Source of the DNA: BOG-1363 sp043775355
GTDB taxonomy: Bacteria; Planctomycetota; UBA11346
Reading direction: 5' to 3'
DNA length: 12,853 nucleotides
Assembly: GCA_043775355.1 (NCBI GenBank)
Contig: JAYVSL010000006.1
Span: forward strand, 1-12,853
The notes below the pieces were generated by a model. It did not search any database. It worked only from the letters and a program-made list of their open reading frames with translations, and was not told the origin of the DNA. Of this stretch, positions 1 through 7,400 are shown piece by piece (the stretch's first letter is position 1; every line of letters begins with the position of its first letter). The translations under genes and the position numbers were made by a program.

Positions 1-429
1 TCACCTCAACCAAACCGACGTCGAATACCCCGGCACCGGACTGCGGCTCAGGTACGCCTTGGTCTCACCGACGATTCCGGGGGATCCGGGGCCCTGAAAT
101 TCACCGCTGTGCCAACGATGCACGCAGAAACGTTTATTGGTAGGGTCAATCCCATTGGGCGCCTCACCTGCGGCAGGTTTTGGGTCGGCAGAATCATCAC
201 CGTACCGTGTCCATAGTTCGTCGCGGATATTCACATTATCAGTAAACAGGGGCCCTTTCATTACTGATCTTCCCTGAGCACGGCGGCGGTTTTCAATGAT
301 ATGGCCTATGATTTCGTAGCGCCGATTTTGAGTAATCTGAGTATTAATGTAGAAATAATACTTTTCCTCTGGTTGGAACGTGCCAACATAGACCTTGGTA
401 GCTGTGGACGAAATAAAGGACATACGCAT
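1..429 (-). CDS. Hypothetical protein, 142 aa, unknown function
   Basis: This is a complete small ORF whose TGA stop occupies the first three bases of the window. It begins at an ATG preceded by an AAGGA Shine-Dalgarno about 11 bases upstream; a second in-frame ATG two codons later is an equally possible start. No signal peptide or membrane segment is visible. The first 60 residues are rich in aromatic and beta-prone residues (YYFYINTQ is seen). The middle is charged (R/E/D), and the C-terminal half is rich in glycine and proline, with one cysteine in RFCVHRWHSGEF. I recognise no domain. It lies 93 bases downstream of the TonB receptor stop on the same strand, so it could be read through from the receptor gene, although a palindrome sits between them. 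The good RBS supports a real gene; the function is unknown. Confidence 0.6.
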   Translation of the reverse strand: MRMSFISSTATKVYVGTFQPEEKYYFYINTQITQNRRYEIIGHIIENRRRAQGRSVMKGPLFTDNVNIRDELWTRYGDDSADPKPAAGEAPNGIDPTNKRFCVHRWHSGEFQGPGSPGIVGETKAYLSRSPVPGYSTSVWLR

Positions 430-501
430 ATTGAATAACGTCCTTTATGTCGCCACGGCAGCCGCGGTCCCAGGGCAAAGCCATGATGGTTCTGAATGGA
501 T

Positions 502-518
502 TGGACGTCAGACGTCCA
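502..518. promoter_or_regulatory. 17-bp palindrome (8-bp arms, 1-base centre), candidate operator
   Basis: TGGACGTC-A-GACGTCCA is a perfect inverted repeat. It lies just past the stop of the TonB receptor gene and about 73 bases upstream of the 142-aa gene, both read on the minus strand. The near-zero centre suits a dimeric DNA-binding protein better than an RNA hairpin; as RNA it would give a 6-bp stem with a 5-base loop. No U-tract follows on the minus strand, so a classical terminator is not supported. No regulator can be named from the sequence. Confidence 0.35.
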
Positions 519-522
519 CCAA

Positions 523-2763
523 TTACCACCATGCGCTGGCTTCGAGGCCAATGCTGCGTGAGGGCGCTAGGCGTACGTAGGTGGTCTCGGTAGTGAAGAT
601 TTGATCAGAAGGCAACGTGATGCTGGTGAGCACGTCGGTTTCGTCGGTTAAATTACGACCCGCCAAGGCCACACTCCACCACTTATCGGCATAACCGACG
701 CGCAGATCGAATAACGCCACTGCGTCGGCGCGATTAGCGTTTTTATCATCGACGTAGGTTGCTGCATGGCCGTGCACATCAGCACGAGTGAATGCGCCGC
801 TAGTATGGTGATAAGCACCACCAAGAGCCCAGGTAAAGTTTGGAATGTGAGCAAATTGTTTGCCCGCGTAGTCGACTGCAGTGGGCGTTGAGCCATTTAC
901 CGTCGTAATAAATTCCTGGCCGACGCGTTCATCGTACTCGGCTTCTATTATGCCGGTGTTCGCCCACAGGCCCACGCCGTTGTGAGAGCGATAGCGCAAT
1001 TCCGCTTCCGCACCCATCACATGGGAACGCGCGGCGTTGGTTTCGACTACGTCAAACGGCGCGACTTCGGTAAATACCTGCTGATCACGCCAGTCAGTGT
1101 AAAAGCCGGTGAGATTGAAAGCGATAGCACGTTCAAACCATAACGAGCGCAATCCAAGTTCATAATTCCAGGTATATTCGGGATCGTATTCTGTTTGGGC
1201 CGACGTCAGCGAGGTGGCGTTGGCATTCAAACCGCCAGCGCGATATCCTTGTGCCACGCTGCCATACAGCATTCGCTCATCATCGAAGTGGTAGGCGAGC
1301 GCGGCCTTCGGTAGCGCATGGACTTCACTGCGATCGCCAGAATACGCAAAGGATGCATCAGGGACAAAAAAGTTAGCCGAACTTGACTGTTGTTGCTGTT
1401 GCCAGTCGAGCGTGCTGGCTTCATAGCCCACCCTCAAGCCTAGCGTCAGTGCCCAGTGGGTGTCAAAGTTATATGTTCCTTCGCCGAACAACGCTGCGCT
1501 GGTGGCAGCGGTTTCACTTTCTTTATGATAGTTTTCTGCCTGACGAAGGGCTACATAGTAAGGAAAATTTGGGGCGAGCAACACATCGCTAAAATGCGTA
1601 CTCGTCTGATAATCCAATTTATCCCGCGCCGCATAAATCCCAGTCAACCATTGCAGCGGACCATTATCCTGATGCGCCAGACGAACCTCAAGCGATCCGG
1701 TGGTGGCGGTGTTCGAACCATCCGTCCTTCCCAGATCTAAAGCCGAGCGGTCGGAGTCATAGGCGACATCTTCTTTCGCCTGACTTATTCCCAAGATAGC
1801 AGTGAGCGTGGTTGCTTTATCCCAATGCCAATCTGCCTGCAATGCGGTGGTGATGCCGGTAATGGTGTCGTCGCTTGGCGCGTTGGTCACGGTTTCACGT
1901 TGTTCGCGGCGATCATACGGCACCCACATATCGGTGGAGCCTTGATAGCGCGAGCCTCCGACGGTGAAACGCAGATCGAGCACGTCTGACGCCTGATACA
2001 ACATTTTGCCGCGCGATTGCAGACGATCCCAACTGGCGGTTTTGTCATCACCCGTGGTGACGTTTTTCAGCGACCCATCGCTGCGACTATATCCACCGGC
2101 AAGGCGCAGGCCGAGGCCGTTGGCCAACGGGCCGCCGCCAGCAACCGCAGCACGCAATTCATTATCGGTGCCGTAGAAAATCCGACCATCCAGCTCTGCC
2201 TGTGCGCCAGGATCACGACTGAGGACGCTGACCACACCGCCCAAGGCATTACGGCCATACAGCGTGCCTTGTGGACCGCGCAGCACTTCCACTTGTTGCA
2301 CATCAAGCGGATCGTCGAACGCGGCTAAACCACGTTCGGCATCAACCGGTGCGCCGTCGACGTACAGCACGACTGCCGGATGACGACCACGCGTGGGATT
2401 TTCTTCGCCACCAAAACGCGGGAGTTCTCCGCTGCCAATGCCGCGCACCGACAGTTGGCCGTTCGGCTTATCGGTGAACTGCGTCAGGTTCGGGCTGAGC
2501 TGCGACAACTCCGCCAGCGAATGCGCGCCGCGTTGATTGATCTTTTCTTCGGTGACGGCTGTCACTGAAGCGGGCAAACGATGTTCGTCAGCGCTCTGCT
2601 TGGTCGCTGTTACGGTGATGACTTCGTTGGATGTTGGCGTGACAACGGGGGCTGGGGTGACTTTTGGTGTTGGTTCTGCCGACACCGCTACGGCGACCAA
2701 CGACATCAATGTAGGAACGAGCAGCAGGCGTTGCGTGGCAACGATGCGTGAAGAAGTCGACAT
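523..2763 (-). CDS. TonB-dependent outer-membrane receptor, 746 aa
   Basis: This is an outer-membrane, TonB-energised importer, by family for siderophores, cobalamin, metal complexes or oligomeric nutrients. From the chosen start, residues 1-29 form a signal peptide (basic start, hydrophobic core LLLVPTLMSLVAVAV, Ala-type cleavage near SAEP). A Pro/Thr-rich linker follows, then a TonB-box-like EVITVTATKQ near residues 47-56. The plug domain follows (RLPASVTAVTEEKI, LSVRGIGSGE, and VLRGPQGTLYGRNALGGVV near 160-178). The rest is the alternating aromatic/polar pattern of a 22-strand barrel, ending in two tryptophans, an aromatic terminus expected of an outer-membrane barrel. The length is normal. 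I chose the ATG at 2763 because GGAG lies 7 bases upstream and the signal peptide then starts correctly; an in-frame ATG at 2799 would add 12 residues and lies inside a hairpin. A Gln/Ser run (QQQQQSSS) sits in one barrel loop. The substrate is not readable from sequence; the divergent NicO-type neighbour hints at a metal or metal chelate. Confidence 0.92.
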   Translation of the reverse strand: MSTSSRIVATQRLLLVPTLMSLVAVAVSAEPTPKVTPAPVVTPTSNEVITVTATKQSADEHRLPASVTAVTEEKINQRGAHSLAELSQLSPNLTQFTDKPNGQLSVRGIGSGELPRFGGEENPTRGRHPAVVLYVDGAPVDAERGLAAFDDPLDVQQVEVLRGPQGTLYGRNALGGVVSVLSRDPGAQAELDGRIFYGTDNELRAAVAGGGPLANGLGLRLAGGYSRSDGSLKNVTTGDDKTASWDRLQSRGKMLYQASDVLDLRFTVGGSRYQGSTDMWVPYDRREQRETVTNAPSDDTITGITTALQADWHWDKATTLTAILGISQAKEDVAYDSDRSALDLGRTDGSNTATTGSLEVRLAHQDNGPLQWLTGIYAARDKLDYQTSTHFSDVLLAPNFPYYVALRQAENYHKESETAATSAALFGEGTYNFDTHWALTLGLRVGYEASTLDWQQQQQSSSANFFVPDASFAYSGDRSEVHALPKAALAYHFDDERMLYGSVAQGYRAGGLNANATSLTSAQTEYDPEYTWNYELGLRSLWFERAIAFNLTGFYTDWRDQQVFTEVAPFDVVETNAARSHVMGAEAELRYRSHNGVGLWANTGIIEAEYDERVGQEFITTVNGSTPTAVDYAGKQFAHIPNFTWALGGAYHHTSGAFTRADVHGHAATYVDDKNANRADAVALFDLRVGYADKWWSVALAGRNLTDETDVLTSITLPSDQIFTTETTYVRLAPSRSIGLEASAWW

Positions 2764-2792
2764 TTGAAAACTCCAGGGACTTGGATTGAAAT

Positions 2793-2810
2793 CAGCCATG
2801 ACGATGGCTG
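2793..2810 (-). promoter_or_regulatory. Perfect hairpin in the TonB receptor leader
   Basis: CAGCCAT-GACG-ATGGCTG on the plus strand is a 7-bp perfect stem with a 4-base loop. It lies 29 bases upstream of the receptor ATG and about 20 bases upstream of its Shine-Dalgarno. It could be an RNA hairpin in the 5' leader or an operator. It contains the alternative upstream ATG at 2799, which argues against that codon as the start. Confidence 0.35.
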
Positions 2811-2894
2811 TTTGCGGGCAGGGTGTACGACTTATGGCAAAACACGTTGAAGCAAGAGTGACCGAGCGCTTGTACTTCGCGCGTCAGTGACTCG

Positions 2895-3029
2895 TTGGCC
2901 GTCGTCACGGTCAACCTGTGGTTTTATCCGGTGTTTATTATGCTGACGCTCGCTGGATCGCGCGCGTGGTGCTGCATCAATAGCCAGCTCGCAATTATGA
3001 TAGCGCCGATAGTCTGCAAACGCTTATGA
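2895..3029 (+). CDS. Possible small hydrophobic ORF, ATGA-coupled to the transporter gene
   Basis: An open frame without stops runs from 2862 to a TGA at 3027-3029, which overlaps the ATG of the NicO-type gene (ATGA). Possible starts are TTG at 2895 (44 aa), GTG at 2931 and ATG at 2940 (29 aa, with a weak GGTG 7 bases upstream). The encoded peptide is strongly hydrophobic (NLWFYPVFIMLTLAG, then a second stretch QLAIMIAPIV) and ends in the basic KRL, like a one- or two-span membrane peptide. The transporter itself has no clear Shine-Dalgarno, so coupling from this frame would explain its translation. The frame is short and lacks a strong start, so it may be chance or the decayed end of an older gene. 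Confidence 0.22.
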   Translation: MAVVTVNLWFYPVFIMLTLAGSRAWCCINSQLAIMIAPIVCKRL

Positions 3030-3685
3030 TCACCGCCCTCTTCACTGGTCTCGCCGTTGGCCTCATTCATGTATTTTCTGGCCCTGATCATTTGAGCGCC
3101 ATTGCGCCGATGGCATGTGTCGAACGAAATCGCGTGTGGACCATTGGTTTGCGCTGGGGCTTGGGACATTCACTGGGCGTGGTGATTATTGGATTCATCG
3201 CCGGAATAATGGCCCACGTCATGGCGGTCGAGCTGTTTTCTCGCTCATGCGAATGGTTGGTCGGCATCATGTTATTAGCCATTGGCGCGTGGGGTTTATG
3301 GCGCCTGAGTCGCATGCCATCAGCGCGTGCGATGACGACCCACACGCATGCCGATGGTCAAACGCACACTCATGTCGCTATTCCCATCAATTCTACCACC
3401 GCCCGTCACCGTCTTGCGCCGTATGCCATCGGCGTCCTGCACGGATGTGCGGGAGGTTCGCATTTCGTCGGTATTTTACTCGCGCTCGCCTTTCCGACCT
3501 TTGCGGGAGTCATGACGTATCTCGCTGGATTCGTGGTCGGCAGCATTCTCGCTATGTGTGCATTTGCCGCAGGCATCGGTTGGCTGGCGAGTGTCAGAGG
3601 CGTGTCGTCAGGATTTCATCGCGGCGTTCTGGCATGGTCATCATGCGCCACGATTGCCGTCGGTTGTTGGTGGCTGATTTTCTAA
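3026..3685 (+). CDS. NicO/UreH-type membrane protein, probable Ni/Co transporter, 219 aa
   Basis: This is an inner-membrane protein of the nickel/cobalt transporter-like (NicO, UreH/RcnA-like) group. About six hydrophobic segments can be seen: residues 1-16, 46-64, 77-92, 131-158, 161-186 and 200-218. The N-terminal half carries the hallmark HVFSGPDHLSAI (15-26), followed by RWGLGHSLG (43-51). The C-terminal half repeats the pattern as GVLHGCAGGSHFVGI (136-150), giving the pseudo-twofold layout known for these transporters. A cytosol- or periplasm-facing loop has a metal-binding-like run HTHADGQTHTH (106-116). The family moves Ni2+ or Co2+, or is annotated as urease-accessory UreH or SafE-like; import versus export cannot be told here. 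It is divergent from the TonB receptor, which suggests a shared metal role. No clear Shine-Dalgarno precedes the ATG; the start overlaps the stop of a small upstream frame. Confidence 0.8.
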   Translation: MITALFTGLAVGLIHVFSGPDHLSAIAPMACVERNRVWTIGLRWGLGHSLGVVIIGFIAGIMAHVMAVELFSRSCEWLVGIMLLAIGAWGLWRLSRMPSARAMTTHTHADGQTHTHVAIPINSTTARHRLAPYAIGVLHGCAGGSHFVGILLALAFPTFAGVMTYLAGFVVGSILAMCAFAAGIGWLASVRGVSSGFHRGVLAWSSCATIAVGCWWLIF

Positions 3686-3734
3686 ATTTCCGGCGAACGA
3701 TTTCTAAGAAGCTCTCAGAAAAAGGTGAAATCTG

Positions 3735-3834
3735 ACATGGAGGACCGAAGGACCGGAGAAAGAACAGATTCAAAGCCAAATAATCAACGCGGTTTTTTGG
3801 CTTTTGGGTTCTCCGGTTCTCCGGTCCCCCATGT
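3735..3834. terminator. Nested ~100-base inverted repeat between convergent genes
   Basis: Outer arms 3735-3760 and 3809-3834 are 26 bases each and pair with 23 of 26 matches. Inside them a second stem, AAAGCCAAA (3772-3780) with TTTGGCTTT (3796-3804), is perfect over 9 bp. The outer arms are themselves repetitive: TTCTCCGG occurs twice in tandem in the right arm and GGACCG twice in the left. It lies 49 bases after the transporter stop and 24 bases before the stop of the convergent minus-strand gene, so a bidirectional terminator is the simplest role. The size and internal repetition also fit a dispersed intergenic repeat. The T-run at 3793-3798 is inside the structure, not after it. Confidence 0.55.
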
Positions 3835-3858
3835 TATTCTCCAATTTCCAAACAGCGT

Positions 3859-4335
3859 CTAACCAATCTTGACCTTCGCCGCTGGAATCGCAGAAAGAAT
3901 TTGCGCTACTTGGCGTTGATAACGCGCCATTAATTCAATCGCATTTCGCTGGCTTGATGCGGGATCTCCGACCATGCGGGCGGCCAGAACAGGAAAAGCG
4001 ACCTGTTGATACTGAGCAAATACGGCGGGAAGGTCGGCAGGCTGATCACACCAAAACGCTTCGCGATTATCGAGCTCGCCTTGAACGCGAGTACGAAACG
4101 TAATGTAGACCACCCAGCGTCCTTCGCGGGTACGAAAGACTGACAGCGAATGCCAACGTCCACCGCCAATCAAGCTCTGCCACAATGAGCGCTGGCCGGT
4201 GCCGTCTAAATAAATGATTAATTCGCCAATAAAGCTGAGCGGTTGCTGAAGGCCGCGATCCAGCGTCCACTCTTTCATTTGACCCTTCATCTGACCCTTC
4301 ATCTGACCCTTTATCTGACCCTTTATCTGACCCAT
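3859..4335 (-). CDS. Hypothetical protein with repeat-bearing N-terminus, 158 aa
   Basis: The body of this protein (MKEWTLDRGLQQPLSFIGEL onward, about 139 aa) is compact, with no signal peptide or membrane span. It has a beta-rich first half (LIIYLDG, WHSLSVFRT, WVVYITFRTRVQGELD), a tryptophan/cysteine motif (AFWCDQPADLP) and a helical C-terminus ending in KVKIG. I do not recognise the family. The start is uncertain. The frame stays open to a GTG at 4398; ATG codons lie at 4335, 4302, 4290 and 4278. I list the longest ATG form, but the last three ATGs each have AAGGG at Shine-Dalgarno spacing and the repeats before the body may be untranslated or variable. It follows the coiled-coil gene on the same strand with a gap of under 100 bases and may be co-transcribed. 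It ends close to the inverted repeat that separates it from the transporter. Confidence 0.65.
   Translation of the reverse strand: MGQIKGQIKGQMKGQMKGQMKEWTLDRGLQQPLSFIGELIIYLDGTGQRSLWQSLIGGGRWHSLSVFRTREGRWVVYITFRTRVQGELDNREAFWCDQPADLPAVFAQYQQVAFPVLAARMVGDPASSQRNAIELMARYQRQVAQILSAIPAAKVKIG
4274..4333 (-). repeat. Five tandem 12-bp repeats carrying RBS-plus-ATG modules
   Basis: Five adjacent 12-base units occupy 4274-4285, 4286-4297, 4298-4309, 4310-4321 and 4322-4333. The plus-strand consensus is TT(C/T)AT(C/T)TGACCC, and units differ at only two positions. Read on the minus strand each gives (ATG/ATA)AA(A/G)GGGTCA(G/A), encoding [M/I]KGQ in frame. Three units carry ATG and two carry ATA. Each ATG is preceded 5 bases upstream by AAGG, so the array is a chain of possible translation starts. 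Unit size is a multiple of three, so copy-number change keeps the frame. Confidence 0.9.
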
Positions 4336-4427
4336 GTCATCCGTTCCACTTATGCTTTGCGCTCTTTCGCATTGCGCACTTGGTCTGAAAAACAACACGG
4401 TCTAACTGGCCTAAACAGCTGAACAAA

Positions 4428-7400
4428 TTACCCATTCGTGCCGGTGCGCAGACGTAAATCTTGAACTTTTTTTAACAGATCTGAGATAATTTCTTTATCC
4501 GCGTCTTCCATCTGGCTTTGACGTTTGGCGGCTGAGGCAACGGCGTCACGCGCTTCACGCATGAGTGCATCGAAACGCACTTTCTGTCGTTCGCGTCGCG
4601 CGTCGGCTTCTTCCAATGTAGTCTTTGCTGCTGCCAAATCTTTCTCAACTGTGGTGAGTCGCGTACGCGCTTGCTCAGAGTCCGCTTTGGCATTCGCGAG
4701 CTGTTGCTGCAACGCTAATTCACGACGCTCCACGTCACCGACGCGTTCACGCAAGTGAGCATCACTTTGAGCCTGACGTGCCGTGCGTTCTTCAGCCTGC
4801 GCTAAATGGCTGCGTAATTCTTCGACTTTGCGTTCCAGCTCGTCCGTGCGCATGCGTGCTTGATCAACCGCAGCGGAACTTTCCGACAAACGCTTGGTCC
4901 ACGTACTGGTTGAATCTTTGCGTTCGACCGCGTCTTTGGCATCGCTGCGAGCATTGGCAGCGCGGACAGCCTCGGCCTGGAGGCGTTCACTCTCGGCAGC
5001 CAAACGAGTATTAGCCTGCTTCAATTCACCCAGCTGGCGACTGACATCGGTTAAGCGTGCATTGAGCTGGGTTTCGCGCTCTTCTAAACGTTTCGCTAAA
5101 GCGTCATGATCGCTTTGCAGACGATCAGCCTGGGCTTTCAAGCGATCGCGTTCCACGCCGGTACTTGCAGCGGCCACACGGGCAGCATCACGTTCGCCCA
5201 TCAGCTTGGCTTCTTGATCTTTCAGCGCTGATTGCTGAGCACTGGCTTGAGCGCCGACCTGCTGCGAGGCCAACAAACGTTCGCGCAACTGCGCCAATTC
5301 CGCGGACATTTTTTCCGCTCGCAACGTAGCTTCTTGTTCACTGCGTTTAAGCTGAGCCGCGTCGCTGGTCAGCGTGCGAACTTGCAATTCCGCGCGTCCC
5401 AGCGCTTCGATCTGACGGGCGCGTTCTCGTTCAATTTCACTGAGCTTGAGTCGTGCTTGGTCACGTTCTTGGGTGACGCTGTGAATACTTGCGGCGATGC
5501 GCTCTTTTTCGCTGCGCAGAGCGACCAAATCATGATCGGTCTTGCCTTGACGTTCACCAAGCGCGGCTGATTCCGTCGTCAGGCGACTGAGCTGAGCGCG
5601 AGCAGATTCTTCGGCGGCCTTGACCTCGGCCAGTTGTTTTTTCAACGCACTCAAGCTCTGTTCATTTTGACTGTTGATCGCGTCACTGGTTTTACGCAGC
5701 GCTTCTAAACGCGCTTGGAGTTCGACGCGTTCGCGCTCAATCCGTTCGCGATCAACGCCAAGTTGCTGTTCACGTGCCGTGGTGAATTCCAAACTGGCGG
5801 TCGCCTTGGCGTGTTCGCCCGTAATCCGACCGAGCTCGCTTTTCAGCTTGGCCGATTCGGCGCCCGTCGTTTCGAGCTTACTTTGCTGTTCAGCCAAACG
5901 CGCTTCGAGTGTCGCGATGGTCTTACGCGCCTCGCTCACTTCGGCGCTACGCTGCATCTCGTTATGCTTGGCCGTCGCTTCAAGCTGTTGCCATTTCGTT
6001 TCGGCAATAACTTTGGCATCAATCGCTTGTTTCAATTCACGCGACTGAAGTTCGCGTAATTGCTTGAGCTCAGTTTCACGACTTTGCGTTGCCCGCTGCG
6101 CCGCTTCAGTCAGTTGTTTGGTCAGATCCACCGCTTGGCTTCGTGCACCTTGCAATTCACTGGTGCTGACGGCGAGCTTTTCTTGCGCCCCGTGTAATTG
6201 ACGGGTGAGATTTTGTGCGACGTCAGCGTTCTTCGTTTGTTCTTGCTGAAGAGCCTCACGCGCACGCTTGGCTTCGTCTTCTTTCAAACGTAAAGTGGTC
6301 GTCGCCTGCGACAACTGCGCTCGCAGGGCCGTGATGTCACGACCATTTACATCGAGGCCTTGTTGCGCTGATTTACTTGCCAGATCAATCTGCTGTTGCG
6401 CCGTTGCGGCAAATTCTTTTGCTTGCTTCAGATCGCGCTCGCGCGTTGCCAAAGCGGCTTCGACCTCCGCCAATTTTGTCTTCAGCGCTAACGTTTCTGT
6501 CGCAACTTGCGCAGCTTGGGCCGACGCCGAGGGCTCAGTTTTTGGCTGGAGTTCTTTGTGCTTCGCAAGTTCTTGCTCGCTCAAAGCCGCACGGCGTTCG
6601 ACCTCAGCCAAACGTACTTTCAGCTGTTGCGCTTCCGCCGCTGCAGCTTGAGCCACCGCCAGATTTTTTTCTAACGATGCCAAGCGACCGTCATCGGCAG
6701 CACCAGGAGTCTTACCTTTTTGCTGACCGCTCAGCCGCACCCAGTCCACCACCACGCCTTCGGTAGCAGACGCGAGTGACGCCATATCCTGATCATCGTT
6801 CAATGCTTCGCGTAACACTGAGAGCGTAATTTCTAGGTCGTCACCACTTCCTGGCGGCATGCTGAGTTCAACCTGGCGTGCGATCTCTGCCGCTAAGCTG
6901 CGGGCTTCAGCGCGATCAGCCTGGCGCAGATCGGCTTCAGAAGCAGCGTCACGTCGAGCGCGTTCCAATTCCGTGCGAAGACTTTTCAGCGTCTGAGAAT
7001 GACTATCGACCGTCGACATCAATTGCGAACGAGTCAATTTCAGATCTTGCTGAACCGCTTTCAATTCATTGCTGACATCCGTTGCGATTTTATCGACGTT
7101 GACCGGAGTCACGCTGCTTTCGGCTTCGCTACGCGCACGTTCAGCTTCATTCATCATCATGCGCATGGCCGAAAAACGGTCACGCGTACGAGTCATCATC
7201 GCGTTCAAATCATGCACCGAGTTAGCCGCCTCAGCCAAGCAACCCGGAGGATTATTCTCTGGGAATATCCGTGTCTTTACGCCCTCGGGCTTCACGGGTA
7301 AGCCGATCGCGTCGAGGCCGGACTTTTCCATTTCCATTGCCGCAGCACGGGCTGACTCAAGCGCCGCGATGAGATTGGCAATGCCATCACGCAACACCGG

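Noticed and set aside
306..551. 81-codon minus-strand frame bridging the receptor end and the 142-aa gene
   Set aside because: It overlaps two better-supported genes, lacks a good Shine-Dalgarno and has a composition unlike a folded protein.
3115..3735. 206-codon plus-strand frame overlapping the transporter gene
   Set aside because: It is a +1 shadow of the NicO-type gene rich in His/Arg/Cys; the other frame has clear transmembrane segments and family motifs.
4274..4333. Regular short repeats as a CRISPR array
   Set aside because: The units are 12 bp, directly adjacent with no spacers, and in frame inside a gene; this is a minisatellite.
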